Positions 25,934 to 34,865 are shown, counted from the stretch's first letter. The stretch: DNA of 40,968 bases from Lysinibacillus halotolerans (GCF_003711845.1 NZ_RHLQ01000031.1:1-40968); one strand, 5' to 3'. Numbers and translations are program-made. The notes: generated by a model not told the origin, from the sequence alone.

Positions 25934-26872
25934 ATGACGAAAAAGGCGTTAGAAGTACGTTCTTTAACAAAAAAAGTGAAAAATAAGGTCATCGTTGATG
26001 ATGTAAGTTTTGAAGTAGAGAAGGGTGAAATTTTCGGTTTACTTGGCCCGAACGGAGCAGGGAAAACGACGATAATCCGTATGATTGTTAGTTTAATCGG
26101 TCGGACAAAGGGCGAAGTATTTGTAAATGGTTATAATATCGATGAACAATTTAAAGAATCGATGAGTGAAATGGGGGCCATTGTTGAGAACCCAGAATTT
26201 TATAAATATATGAGCGGTTATAAAAACTTAAAGCATTACGCCAATATGGCAACGCGTGAAGTAACGGAAGAACGTATTAAAGAAGTTGTTAAATTAGTTG
26301 GTTTAGAGAATGCTGTTCATCAAAAAGTAAAAACATACTCGCTAGGTATGCGCCAACGTTTAGGAGTGGCACAAGCCTTATTACATAATCCTTCCTTACT
26401 TATCCTAGATGAACCGACAAACGGACTTGACCCACAAGGAATAAGAGAATTTAGAGACTATTTACGGTCACTTACGAAACAAGGAATTTCCGTAATTGTT
26501 TCTTCCCATTTATTATCGGAAATGGAGTTAATGTGTGATCGTTTTGCCATTATTGAAAAGGGGAAACTTATCCATGTTTCTTCTATTAATCAATTAGCGA
26601 ATCAAGAACAATTCGTGCCAACGGTTCAATTTGAAGTGGATGATGTAAATAAAGCCTTTGAACTGTTAAAAGAGCATCAACTAACAAATGATTGGAAAGT
26701 TGAAGAGGGACAACAATTCTCCATAAAAGTAGACAAAGAAACAACTGCCGATGTCAATCTATTGTTAGTGAACAATGGCATTAAAGTATATAGTATTCAT
26801 CCAATAACGACTACCCTTGAAGATCGTTTCTTAGCATTAACTAGTAAGGGTGAACAGGGAGGTAAAAAATAA
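25934..26872 (+). CDS. ABC transporter ATPase, BcrA/bacitracin-type
   Basis: Cytoplasmic ATPase of 312 residues pairing with the downstream ABC-2 permease. Walker A GPNGAGKTT, signature YSLGMRQRLGVAQAL, Walker B LLILDEPTNGLDPQG, H-loop in VIVSSHLLSEME, and a C-terminal extension as in BcrA/drug and lantibiotic-immunity exporters. The ATG at 25934 follows AGGGAGAGG; a longer in-frame start at 25853 lacks a site and conservation. No bacteriocin or two-component genes are adjacent, so the exported substrate is unknown. Confidence 0.88.
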   Translation: MTKKALEVRSLTKKVKNKVIVDDVSFEVEKGEIFGLLGPNGAGKTTIIRMIVSLIGRTKGEVFVNGYNIDEQFKESMSEMGAIVENPEFYKYMSGYKNLKHYANMATREVTEERIKEVVKLVGLENAVHQKVKTYSLGMRQRLGVAQALLHNPSLLILDEPTNGLDPQGIREFRDYLRSLTKQGISVIVSSHLLSEMELMCDRFAIIEKGKLIHVSSINQLANQEQFVPTVQFEVDDVNKAFELLKEHQLTNDWKVEEGQQFSIKVDKETTADVNLLLVNNGIKVYSIHPITTTLEDRFLALTSKGEQGGKK

Positions 26873-27816
26873 TGATCTCGCTAATTAAAAATGAGTTAAC
26901 GAAAATTTTCGCAAAGAAGGCTAGTTGGATTTATATCATTATTTTATTTTTAGCTGTCATTGCAGTTGGAGTCATTCAACAAAAAGTATTTGATTTAGGT
27001 CCAAGTGATCCTAATTGGCGTGAGGATGTCCAAGCTGAAATAATTGAATATCAACAAATATTGAAAGAAAATCCTGATGATGAATGGACGATGGATTTAA
27101 TACAGCAAAATCAAAGCTATCTGGATGAAAACATTGACCCTAATGCTTATAGTAGTTGGCATTTTATGAATGGGACAGTAATTGGAATGACGATGTTGAT
27201 TACATTGTTCTCCGTTATTGTAGGAAGTGCCGTTGTGTCTTCTGAATTTGCCGATGGAACAATTAAACAATTATTAATTCGACCACATCGCCGATGGGAA
27301 ATTCTTCTCTCAAAATATATTGCAACGCTAATCTATTCCTTTTCATTACTAGTAGCCCTTATTATTTTCGGCTATATCGTTGGGTTGGTTTTATTTGGAG
27401 CAGGAGATTTTAACGCGAAATTCTTTGAGACAACATTGGAAGGCTATAAATTAGCTGTTGTTGGAGATCAGTTTTTATTAAAAGTGTTGTATTACTTACC
27501 AAGCTTATTAATAATTGTATCCATTGCTTTCATGTTGTCGACAATCTTTAAAAGTCAAGCATTGGCAGTAGGGATTGGTATATTTGTTTTGTTCCTATCG
27601 TCTACACTTGGCGGTATCATTGTATTAATCGCAGAAAAGTTTGCGTGGGCGAAATTATTAATTTTCCCTCACTTAGATTTAACGGTTTATGCATTGGAGG
27701 ATAACATCCTTCAAGATGTGACATTGCCAATGTCATTACTCATTTTAGCAGTATACTATATTATCTTTATGGCACTTACATTTACCTTCTTCCAAAAAAG
27801 GGATATTAGTATTTAA
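26872..27816 (+). CDS. ABC-2 type permease
   Basis: Membrane partner of the preceding ATPase, 314 residues with about six helices. The first (IYIIILFLAVIAVGVI) is followed by a long extracytoplasmic loop, as in BcrB-type proteins. The ABC-2 core motif SEFADGTIKQLLIRPHRR is clear. Its ATG overlaps the ATPase stop by one base, so expression is coupled. Confidence 0.87.
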   Translation: MISLIKNELTKIFAKKASWIYIIILFLAVIAVGVIQQKVFDLGPSDPNWREDVQAEIIEYQQILKENPDDEWTMDLIQQNQSYLDENIDPNAYSSWHFMNGTVIGMTMLITLFSVIVGSAVVSSEFADGTIKQLLIRPHRRWEILLSKYIATLIYSFSLLVALIIFGYIVGLVLFGAGDFNAKFFETTLEGYKLAVVGDQFLLKVLYYLPSLLIIVSIAFMLSTIFKSQALAVGIGIFVLFLSSTLGGIIVLIAEKFAWAKLLIFPHLDLTVYALEDNILQDVTLPMSLLILAVYYIIFMALTFTFFQKRDISI

Positions 27817-27828
27817 ATAAGTAAAAAG

Positions 27829-27866
27829 AAGGCCTCAATTCATTTAACGAATTGGGGCTTATAATT
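27829..27866. terminator. Bidirectional terminator, ABC permease / luxR-type gene
   Basis: AAGGCCTCAATTC (27829-27841) pairs with GAATTGGGGCTT (27849-27860) with one bulge and a wobble. ATAATTTTT follows on the plus strand and the opposite strand has TTCTTTTTAC. The right arm overlaps the stop codon of the convergent regulator. Confidence 0.7.
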
Positions 27867-28548
27867 TTTGAGCTAGGAATAACGATACAGCATGGGCTCG
27901 GTTTTTCGCACCGAGTTTTATAAGGGCAGATTTAATATATTGCTTAATGGTTGATTCACTTAAACAAAGGATATTTGTTAGTTCTTTTGTCGAAAATCCA
28001 TTGGCGAGTGCCCTTAAAATTTCATTTTCCCTAGGGCTTAGTTTTGGATGGGTAATCGTTTGAGATTGTATAAGCATTTCACCAGCTAGATTTCCAAAGA
28101 GTGCCAGTTGTTCGATAAGGGACGCTTCTATTTCGTAAGCGCTTTCAATATATTCGCAACAAATGTAGGCAATGGTCATAAAGTTCACAACGATAGGAAC
28201 GACTAATAAACCTTTTAGCGGAACTGCCCGTTGATAGCGACTAGAGATAAGAGTAATGATATCTTGACCTGTATAATAGACAGGTTTATGATTATCGACA
28301 GCTTTTTTAATGATAGGTAGCGAACGAATATCATCTCGAATATGTGTTAATGAGTGGAATTGTCCCTTTTCAAGCTCGGCTATTCCTTCGCCAACATAAC
28401 CGACTGGACTGTACCGAAAGAAGGACAGTTTTTCACTGTCAAGTAATTGTTCTAACGTTAACAGTAGATGACATATTTGTTCTTCCTGTGTTTGTAATTG
28501 GCTTCCCCTTTTTAATTGTTCTTTAATGGACCAAGAAGTTATCTGCAA
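27859..28548 (-). CDS. LuxR-family regulator with GAF-like sensor region
   Basis: Regulator of about 229 residues. The N-terminal two thirds looks like a GAF-type ligand domain (VPLKGLLVVPIVVNFMTIAY). The C terminus is a LuxR helix-turn-helix: LSPRENEILRALANGFSTKE then LCLSESTIKQYIKSALIKLG. The start is uncertain: the GTG at 28557 is adjacent to the AAGGGG site, whereas the TTG at 28548 has proper spacing, so the latter is used. It diverges from the esterase-monooxygenase pair across 190 bp, so these are likely targets. Confidence 0.82.
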   Translation of the reverse strand: MQITSWSIKEQLKRGSQLQTQEEQICHLLLTLEQLLDSEKLSFFRYSPVGYVGEGIAELEKGQFHSLTHIRDDIRSLPIIKKAVDNHKPVYYTGQDIITLISSRYQRAVPLKGLLVVPIVVNFMTIAYICCEYIESAYEIEASLIEQLALFGNLAGEMLIQSQTITHPKLSPRENEILRALANGFSTKELTNILCLSESTIKQYIKSALIKLGAKNRAHAVSLFLAQKL

Positions 28549-28737
28549 CTCTATCACCCCTTCATAAATTTATATGCTTTTATCCCTCTAAAAAGTACTA
28601 TTGTTGTCATCATTTTATACTAAATAGAATAATAGGGACAACTAAAAGTAGGAATATTCTGAAAAAAGAACCTTTGTTACGATAAATATGCATACAATAC
28701 GTCTGCAAATATTATGTAAGAAAGGGATGTTGTTGAA

Positions 28738-29676
28738 ATGGGATTAACAAACAATGCAAAGCTGTATTTAGAAGGGTTTTATAGCGGTCCAAAATTCCAA
28801 ACATTATCTGCAGAACAAGTACGTGAAATGATGAGTTTAGCACCTGCGCCTGAAGGGGTTGAAGTACCATCGGTTGGAAAGGTGGAGGATCGTCAAATTT
28901 CCGTTGATGGTGGCGAGATTACCGTTCGTATTTACACACCTGAAGGAGAAGGACCATTCCCGCTTTTTGTATATTACCATGGCGGTGGCTGGGTAATTGG
29001 AAATTTAGACACATCAGATGCAGGTTGCCGTTTATTAGCTGAAAAAACGCAACGGGTTGTCGTATCGGTTGATTATCGATTAGCACCTGAATATCGATTC
29101 CCTGTTCCAGTAGAAGATAGTTACACAGCCCTTTGTTGGGTACATGAGCATGCAGCTGAGTTAAATGGTATTGCCGACCAAATTGTTGTGGGGGGCGATT
29201 CTGCCGGCGGAAATTTAGCAACAGTTATGACGATTTTAAGTGAAGAAAAAAATGGTCCAGCTATTGAAGCGCAAGCATTGATATATCCTGTTACAAACTT
29301 AGATTTTACAACTTCTTCTTACGACAAGTTTGCGAATGGTTACGGATTAGATAAAGATTTGATGATTTGGTTTGGCGAGTATTATGTCAATAATGAAGAA
29401 GAGTATAAAAATCATTACGTTTCTCCTTTATTGCTTGAAGATGTAAGCGCTTTACCGCCAGCGGTGATAATTGCTGCGGAAAATGATGTGTTATTGGATG
29501 AAGGGAAACAATATAGCGAAAAATTGCAACAAGCTGGTGTGGAAGTAAAATATATTCAAATTGATGGAAGTATTCATGGATTTTTCAGCAACATGGCTGT
29601 GTTTGCGGAAGAAACAAAAGCAACAGTGGATGCGATTGCACAATTTTTAACGACAATTCCTACGAACGTCAAATAA
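28738..29676 (+). CDS. Alpha/beta-hydrolase esterase, HSL family
   Basis: Hormone-sensitive-lipase-like carboxylesterase of 312 residues. Oxyanion motif HGGGW at 81-85, nucleophile Ser155 in GDSAGG, acid Asp250 in AAENDVLLDEG and His280 in GSIHGFF. It has no signal peptide and acts in the cytoplasm. It precedes a Baeyer-Villiger monooxygenase by 14 bp. This esterase plus monooxygenase pairing is known from ketone-degradation clusters, where the ester made from a ketone is hydrolysed to alcohol and acid. AAAGGGATG lies upstream of the ATG. Confidence 0.92.
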   Translation: MGLTNNAKLYLEGFYSGPKFQTLSAEQVREMMSLAPAPEGVEVPSVGKVEDRQISVDGGEITVRIYTPEGEGPFPLFVYYHGGGWVIGNLDTSDAGCRLLAEKTQRVVVSVDYRLAPEYRFPVPVEDSYTALCWVHEHAAELNGIADQIVVGGDSAGGNLATVMTILSEEKNGPAIEAQALIYPVTNLDFTTSSYDKFANGYGLDKDLMIWFGEYYVNNEEEYKNHYVSPLLLEDVSALPPAVIIAAENDVLLDEGKQYSEKLQQAGVEVKYIQIDGSIHGFFSNMAVFAEETKATVDAIAQFLTTIPTNVK

Positions 29677-29690
29677 ATAGGGGGGATTTT

Positions 29691-31310
29691 ATGAATGTAA
29701 AACAATATGATGCCATTATTATTGGAGCTGGTTTTGCTGGATTATATATGCTGCATAAGTTGAGGGAAAGAGGCTTATCAGCAAGAGTACTAGAGGCAGC
29801 AGATGGAGTAGGCGGAGTTTGGTATTGGAGTCGTTATCCTGGTGCAAAATGTGATTCTGATTCGATTTATTATAGTTTTACATTTTCTGAAGAGTTATAT
29901 AAAAAATGGCGTTGGAAAGATCGATATGCTTCTCAACCAGAAATATTACAGTATTTAAATTTCGTTGCAGATGAACTAAATCTCCGACCGGATATTCAGT
30001 TAAAAACGAGGGTAACGAAGGCAAAATTCCAAGAAGAAGCAAAGCAATGGGAAATTTCAACGGATCAGGGTGAAATCTTTGAAGCGAAATATTTGATTAG
30101 TGGTGTCGGTTGTTTATCTACAACAAATATTCCACCTTTTGAAGGTTCTGAAAGTTTCAAAGGTGAACAATATCATACAGGTCGATGGCCCCATGATAAG
30201 GTTGATTTTACAGGAAAACGTGTAGTTGTGATTGGTAATGGATCCAGTGGTGTACAAACGATGCAAGAAGTGGCGAAGGAAGCAAAAGAAATGACTTTGT
30301 TAATGCGAACTCCCCATTATGTTGCAGAAGCTCGTAACCATCCATTAAGTAAGGAGGAACAAGAACAAGCGATCAACAATTATAAGGGCATTCGAGAAGC
30401 GTTCTTCAATACTCCTGGTGGAATACGTTTATATACAACCGGGAAATCAGCAACAGCATTTTCCGCTAAAGAACAAAAAGAAAAATTAGAACATATTTGG
30501 GAAACGGGCGGTCTTTCCCTTGGCTCAGTTTTTACAGATGTATCTGCAAATAAAGAAGCAAACTTTGTCGTTTCTCAATTTGTACGTGATAAAATTGATG
30601 AAATTGTAGAGGATCGTGATACAGCCCAATTACTCCATCCAAATTATTATATAACGACAAAGCGTTTAATCATTGGTACGAACTTCTATGAAATCTTTAA
30701 TGAAGACCATGTCCATCTCGTATCGTTAAAGGATAATCCAATCGAACGAATTGTGGAAAATGGTGTTCAGTTAAAGAACGGTACGGTGGAATGTGATGTC
30801 ATAATTTATGCGACGGGCTATGAGGCAATGACAGGTTCATTGCTAAAAATCGATATTGAAGGGCGCAATGGCAAAACGATTCAAGAAAAATGGGAAGATG
30901 GACGAAATGTTAAAACATATTTAGGTTTAATGATGGAAAGTTTCCCGAACCTCTTTATGATAACAGGTCCACAAAGTCCTTCCGTTTTGACGAATATGCC
31001 AGCAGCTATTGAGCAGCATGTCGATTGGATTGACCAGTGTATTGAATATTTAGAGGAAAAGGGAATTCAAACGATTGAAGCCCAAAAAGAGTCCGAACTC
31101 GAATGGGCTAAACAATGTGATGACCTTGCAAATCAAACATTATATCCTTATACAAATTCTTGGTATACTGGGGCGAACATCGATGGCGAACAGCGGGGCT
31201 TTGTTATTTATGTAGGAGGTCTGAATAACTATAAAGCTATTTGTGATCAAGTAGCTGCTAATGATTATGAAGGGTGTACTTTTGAAAAGTTACAATCGAA
31301 CGTTTTGTAA
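29691..31310 (+). CDS. Type I Baeyer-Villiger flavin monooxygenase
   Basis: FAD- and NADPH-dependent monooxygenase of 539 residues that inserts oxygen beside a carbonyl, turning ketones into esters or lactones. FAD Rossmann turn GAGFAG at 12-17. The type I Baeyer-Villiger fingerprint FxGxxxHxxxWP is present exactly as FKGEQYHTGRWP (156-167). The second dinucleotide turn GNGSSG is at 182-187, and the ATGYEAMTG motif lies in the C-terminal half. GGGGGG upstream of the ATG. It forms an operon with the esterase and is followed by a terminator. Physiological ketone unknown; cyclic or aryl ketones are typical. Confidence 0.92.
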   Translation: MNVKQYDAIIIGAGFAGLYMLHKLRERGLSARVLEAADGVGGVWYWSRYPGAKCDSDSIYYSFTFSEELYKKWRWKDRYASQPEILQYLNFVADELNLRPDIQLKTRVTKAKFQEEAKQWEISTDQGEIFEAKYLISGVGCLSTTNIPPFEGSESFKGEQYHTGRWPHDKVDFTGKRVVVIGNGSSGVQTMQEVAKEAKEMTLLMRTPHYVAEARNHPLSKEEQEQAINNYKGIREAFFNTPGGIRLYTTGKSATAFSAKEQKEKLEHIWETGGLSLGSVFTDVSANKEANFVVSQFVRDKIDEIVEDRDTAQLLHPNYYITTKRLIIGTNFYEIFNEDHVHLVSLKDNPIERIVENGVQLKNGTVECDVIIYATGYEAMTGSLLKIDIEGRNGKTIQEKWEDGRNVKTYLGLMMESFPNLFMITGPQSPSVLTNMPAAIEQHVDWIDQCIEYLEEKGIQTIEAQKESELEWAKQCDDLANQTLYPYTNSWYTGANIDGEQRGFVIYVGGLNNYKAICDQVAANDYEGCTFEKLQSNVL

Positions 31311-31353
31311 CCGATAAGCGCCCTTGTATTATTAAGTGGATAATGAAAAATGG

Positions 31354-31403
31354 AAGGATACCTTTTAAAAGAAATGACTTTTAAACGGTATCCTTTCTCT
31401 ATT
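31354..31403 (+). terminator. Terminator of the esterase-monooxygenase operon
   Basis: AAGGATACC (31354-31362) pairs with GGTATCCTT (31387-31395), extended inside by TTTTAAAAG / CTTTTAAA, and is followed by TCTCTATT. Confidence 0.75.
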
Positions 31404-31492
31404 GGCGAATCCAAATATAATTTAAACGGTTTTATTAGTTAATATAAAGGATGGAAAAAAGATATAATAATTGGTAGATGTTATCGCGCCAT

Positions 31493-31520
31493 AAAAAAAA
31501 TCCTCCTAATAAAAGGAGGA
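31493..31520 (-). terminator. Terminator of the short-peptide gene
   Basis: TCCTCCT / AGGAGGA 7-bp stem (31501-31520) followed on the minus strand by eight T. No other minus-strand gene lies upstream of it except the 36-codon peptide gene, which supports that gene being transcribed. Confidence 0.75.
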
Positions 31521-31630
31521 GAACAATTACAAAACTGAATTAATAGAATAGGCAGAATTTACGATTTTAAAGAGATTCCATAGATTTTTAAAATAACTAA
31601 AGATTTTTCGTTTTAGGTTACTAAACTAAA

Positions 31631-31741
31631 TTAGTATCCTGCAAGCCAAATAAATGGTTGGATTTCGGGTAATGAAGAAACAACTAAAGCAGTAGCGGTA
31701 ACAAATAAGAATTTAAACATAGAATAATTTTTCTTTTTCAT
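31631..31741 (-). CDS. 36-residue hydrophobic peptide, candidate signalling pre-peptide
   Basis: Overlooked small ORF divergent from the Rgg-like gene. The peptide begins MKKKNYSMFKFLFVTATALV and ends SLPEIQPFIWLAGY. A charged N terminus, a hydrophobic signal-like core and a short C-terminal tail are the build of Rgg/PlcR-type pheromone precursors (SHP, PapR). AAAGGG lies 11 bases before the ATG, and a dedicated terminator with eight T follows about 110 bp after the stop. The mature signal, if any, would be part of the last 8-12 residues. It could also be a small membrane peptide or toxin; the divergent receptor-like gene favours signalling. Confidence 0.6.
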   Translation of the reverse strand: MKKKNYSMFKFLFVTATALVVSSLPEIQPFIWLAGY

Positions 31742-31759
31742 ATTGTACTCAACCCTTTC

Positions 31760-31782
31760 TTTAATTATTTAATATAATTAAA
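31760..31782. repeat. Inverted repeat in the peptide/regulator intergenic region
   Basis: TTTAATTAT and ATAATTAAA are perfect 9-bp arms separated by 5 bp. The repeat sits in the likely core promoter of the peptide gene, flanked on both sides by TTGTACT-like blocks. Confidence 0.5.
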
Positions 31783-31811
31783 TTGTACTAGAAAAGAAAA
31801 AATGCTATAAA
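31783..31811 (+). promoter_or_regulatory. Promoter of the Rgg-like regulator
   Basis: TTGTAC (31783-31788), 17-bp spacer, TATAAA (31806-31811). A 17-bp motif (31814-31830) repeated after the gene lies at the predicted start site. Confidence 0.6.
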
Positions 31812-31813
31812 AG

Positions 31814-31830
31814 TGTATACTAAATTATAC
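31814..31830 (+). promoter_or_regulatory. Candidate Rgg-like operator, copy 1
   Basis: TGTATACTAAATTATAC contains the dyad GTATA-N6-TATAC. The same motif with 14 of 17 identical positions recurs on the opposite strand at 32744-32760. Its position suits autoregulation of the regulator and upstream activation of the divergent peptide gene. Confidence 0.45.
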
Positions 31831-31862
31831 ATAGGAAAATGGGGAATAGGAGGAAAGAGAAA

Positions 31863-32744
31863 ATGGAGATCGGTCAAGTTATCAGATACATCAGAAAAAA
31901 CAAAAATATTACACAGCAAGCTTTGGCAGATGCAATTGGTATGACACGTCCATATATTGCGAGAATCGAATCAGGTAAAAACAGTATTTCTTCTGATAAA
32001 CTTACTGAAATTTTAGAATACTGTAATGTTACGTATAACGAATTTTTTTATATTAAAAATGATTATAAAAAATCCTCCAAAATGAATGAATTTAATAAAG
32101 TATTAAAATTGTACTATGCTAATGAAATTGAAGAGATATCTAAAATTAAATTGGAAGTTAAGAAAAGATATGAAGAAAGCGGGGACATGTTTTTACGTCA
32201 CTTATATATTCAATGTCACTGTATAGAAAATGATTTTGATTTAAATAAAATTAATAGAGAATATCTAGATGAAATTGCAGATTACTTATTAAGTGTTGAT
32301 GAATGGTGTTACCATGAATTGGTAATGTTAAATAATTTTATCTTTTTATTTCCGCCGTCAACGGCATTCTTAATGACAAAAAATTTATTAAATCGAGCGG
32401 AAAAGTACAAAGAATTGAATACGGATAGTAAGGTACTAAGTTTCCTATTTTTTAATCTATTAGAATTTAGTTTTAGGTATGATGGATATAACTATTCAAA
32501 ACTAATTCTAGATGCCACAAAAAAATATTTTACAGAGACTACAGAGTTTTTTGAACAAACGTTATTGTTGTTTTATGAAGGAATGATGGATGTTGTAGAG
32601 AACTCTGTTACGGAAGGTATAGAAAAATGTAACCGTGCCTTCACAGTTTTTCAAGCATTAGGCCATGATAAAATTTATGAGAAATATAAAGATGAATTAA
32701 ATCAATTGTTGAAAAAGGTTGAGGCAAACAACCCTGCAAATTAG
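31863..32744 (+). CDS. Rgg/GadR/MutR-like peptide-responsive regulator
   Basis: DNA-binding protein of 293 residues. The N-terminal XRE-type helix-turn-helix (about 1-60) reads IGQVIRYIRKNKNITQQALA then MTRPYIARIESGKNSISSDK. The remaining helical repeat domain matches the Rgg C-terminal pattern, notably SVDEWCYHELVMLNNFIFLF and LLNRAEKY, where W..yEl is the family landmark. Such domains bind imported short peptides. AGGAGGA eight bases before the ATG at 31863 decides the start. It is AT-richer than neighbouring metabolic genes. It is divergent from a pheromone-like peptide gene and followed by a c-di-GMP protein. Confidence 0.72.
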   Translation: MEIGQVIRYIRKNKNITQQALADAIGMTRPYIARIESGKNSISSDKLTEILEYCNVTYNEFFYIKNDYKKSSKMNEFNKVLKLYYANEIEEISKIKLEVKKRYEESGDMFLRHLYIQCHCIENDFDLNKINREYLDEIADYLLSVDEWCYHELVMLNNFIFLFPPSTAFLMTKNLLNRAEKYKELNTDSKVLSFLFFNLLEFSFRYDGYNYSKLILDATKKYFTETTEFFEQTLLLFYEGMMDVVENSVTEGIEKCNRAFTVFQALGHDKIYEKYKDELNQLLKKVEANNPAN

Positions 32745-32760
32745 TATAAAATAGTGTACA
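32744..32760 (-). promoter_or_regulatory. Candidate Rgg-like operator, copy 2
   Basis: On the minus strand TGTACACTATTTTATAC, matching copy 1 at 14 of 17 positions. It abuts the regulator stop codon and lies about 120 bp before the GGDEF/EAL gene, which would make that gene a possible target. Confidence 0.4.
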
Positions 32761-32881
32761 AAAAGTTTATCCCCCTAATTTATAGTATTAAATTAAAACT
32801 AATTAAATGAAATTTCATCATTTCAAAATACCTATAAATGTTTATTTAAGGATAGTCATTTTGATTTAAAATGGGGGGATA

Positions 32882-34468
32882 ATGATGAACGTTAATGATA
32901 GTTTTTTTTTCTTGTATAAAAATAACTCTGTCTATTTAATAACTAATGTGATCATTATCATTTTAATTAGTTTTTTAATAATTTTAAATGAAGTTACTAG
33001 TGTTTATGGTATTATTCTTTCTCTTATTATTATTGCCCAACTTTATTTAGCTGCTAAGTTCAAAAGTGTTTATGACGGAGCAGTGAAAAGCTTGCAGGAT
33101 ACTGAACAAAAGCTGAATGATTCAAAAAAAGAAAAACATTTCATGGCTTACTACGATGAAATTACGAAATTACCCAATGAACGTTATTTACTAGAGAAAA
33201 TTAAGGAAAACTTAGCTGATGATACTTCTAGCAAAGCGGTATTAGTAATGAAAATTGATCGTTTAACCACGATTAAAACTTCGTTAGGTTCCTTTTATAC
33301 AAATCGGATTGTTCAAATGATTGCTGATAGATTACATACGTATTTTCCGAGTTATCTATTTGGAAGGTTAAGGGAAGATCAATTTTTAATTTTAATCGAG
33401 GATAATAATGATGAAGAGGCCATTCAAAACTTATGTAAACAGATTATTGAAATGATGGAGAAGCCATTTTGTATCCAACATTTTTCATTAAACATAACAG
33501 TGAATATTGGAATTGCCTATTATCCAAAAGATGCACAAACAGAAGAAAATATCATTAAATATGCTCAATTTGCCTTATATGAAGCGAGTAAATCTCCCGA
33601 ACAATTTACTTTCTTCCAACCTTCTATGTTAACTGTTCGTGAAGAGCAATTAATGTTAGAAAATGATTTATATAAAGCATTACAAAACAATGAATTATTT
33701 CTTCAATATCAACCACAACTGAAGTTGAAATCAAAGCATTCCATCGCGATGGAGGCCCTAGTACGTTGGAAGCATCCACAAAAGGGGTTAATTCCACCTT
33801 CAGAATTCATTCCAATTGCTGAGGATTCGGGTTTAATTGTTCCTATTGGAAAATGGGTATTAGAAACAGCCTGTCGACAAACAAAGGAATTGCAGGAAGT
33901 TATTCAACAACCAGTAACAGTTGCTGTAAATTTATCTTTACGACAACTTTTCCATGAAAATTTTGTACAAGTTGTTGAAACGATATTACACGAAACCAAA
34001 CTTTCACCGGAATGTCTCCAGCTAGAAATTACTGAAAGTATGACGATGAATACGAAATTTTTAACGCCGATTTTACATGAATTGAAAGGGATTGGCGTAA
34101 CCATTGCGTTAGACGATTTCGGTAAAGGCTACTCGTCCCTTTCTTTTTTAAAGGACTTACCAATCGATTGTTTAAAAATTGATCGGGAGTTTGTTAAAAA
34201 TATGAATGAAGAAAATCATAAACCATTAATTGATTTAATCATTTCACTGGCCAAACATTTTAAATTGAATGTTGTTGCTGAAGGTGTAGAGACGATGGAG
34301 CAATTTAACTATTTAGTAAATAGTGAATGTGATGCAGTTCAAGGGTATTTAATAAGCAAACCAAATACTTTCGATACCATCGTAGAAAATTGCAAAAGTA
34401 TTCAACGGGAATTTTGTTGTTCTACCCAATCCGAGTATTATGGATACATTAAACAAATATTTAACTAA
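32882..34468 (+). CDS. Membrane GGDEF(degenerate)-EAL protein, likely c-di-GMP phosphodiesterase
   Basis: Protein of 528 residues with two N-terminal membrane helices, a short coiled linker, a GGDEF-fold domain and an EAL domain. The cyclase signature is degenerate, reading LREDQF in place of GGDEF, so diguanylate cyclase activity is unlikely. The EAL domain keeps its catalytic elements: [50 protein letters not shown] and VVAEGVET. It should therefore hydrolyse c-di-GMP, lowering a second messenger tied to biofilm and motility. GGGGGG lies just upstream of two successive ATG codons (32882, 32885). Confidence 0.9.
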   Translation: MMNVNDSFFFLYKNNSVYLITNVIIIILISFLIILNEVTSVYGIILSLIIIAQLYLAAKFKSVYDGAVKSLQDTEQKLNDSKKEKHFMAYYDEITKLPNERYLLEKIKENLADDTSSKAVLVMKIDRLTTIKTSLGSFYTNRIVQMIADRLHTYFPSYLFGRLREDQFLILIEDNNDEEAIQNLCKQIIEMMEKPFCIQHFSLNITVNIGIAYYPKDAQTEENIIKYAQFALYEASKSPEQFTFFQPSMLTVREEQLMLENDLYKALQNNELFLQYQPQLKLKSKHSIAMEALVRWKHPQKGLIPPSEFIPIAEDSGLIVPIGKWVLETACRQTKELQEVIQQPVTVAVNLSLRQLFHENFVQVVETILHETKLSPECLQLEITESMTMNTKFLTPILHELKGIGVTIALDDFGKGYSSLSFLKDLPIDCLKIDREFVKNMNEENHKPLIDLIISLAKHFKLNVVAEGVETMEQFNYLVNSECDAVQGYLISKPNTFDTIVENCKSIQREFCCSTQSEYYGYIKQIFN

Positions 34469-34471
34469 TGA

Positions 34472-34506
34472 AAAAAGGGCAATCTCAATTTGAGATTGCC
34501 CTTTAA
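34472..34506. terminator. Shared terminator EAL gene / cspD
   Basis: GGGCAATCTC pairs with GAGATTGCCC, flanked by A and T runs on both sides, between two convergent genes. Confidence 0.85.
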
Positions 34507-34514
34507 ATAGTAAA

Positions 34515-34715
34515 TTAAAGTTTTACTACGTTAGAAGCTTGTGGTCCACGGTTTCCTTCTTCAACTGAGAATTCAACTTTTTGACCTTCTTCTAAAGTTT
34601 TGAAGCCGTCGCCTTGGATAGCAGAGAAGTGTACGAATACGTCGTTTCCACCTTCAACTTCGATAAATCCAAAACCTTTTTCTGAGTTAAACCATTTTAC
34701 TGTACCTTGTGTCAT
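34515..34715 (-). CDS. cspD: Cold shock protein, CspD-like
   Basis: Single-stranded nucleic-acid-binding OB-fold protein of 66 residues, an RNA chaperone. RNP1 KGFGFIEV and RNP2 DVFVHF are intact, and the [13 protein letters not shown] end is CspD-like. GGAGG lies nine bases before the ATG. The leader is about 144 nt and contains a terminator-like hairpin between a strong promoter and the gene, so expression may be attenuated. Confidence 0.95.
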   Translation of the reverse strand: MTQGTVKWFNSEKGFGFIEVEGGNDVFVHFSAIQGDGFKTLEEGQKVEFSVEEGNRGPQASNVVKL

Positions 34716-34768
34716 TTTAAAAGACCTCCAAAAAATTTAATCAATAACCAATTACTTCAAAATACTAT

Positions 34769-34830
34769 AAAAAAATTCACACATTACAAAAAGTACCGAA
34801 CGTTCACGATTACTTTTTGTAACATGTGAA
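34769..34830 (-). promoter_or_regulatory. Terminator-like hairpin in the csp leader
   Basis: On the minus strand two 20-nt arms (34811-34830 and 34776-34795) pair with two mismatches around a 15-nt loop that contains the palindrome GAACGTTC. Seven T follow. It lies inside the transcribed leader, downstream of the promoter at 34866-34894, and is a full intrinsic-terminator shape. Confidence 0.65.
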
Positions 34831-34865
34831 TTCATTAGATATGAAGCAATATAATTATTCTCTTT

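Noticed and set aside
31493-31520. Hairpin with AGGAGGA as a ribosome binding site for a plus-strand gene
   Set aside because: No ORF starts after it on the plus strand; with eight T on the other strand it is a minus-strand terminator.
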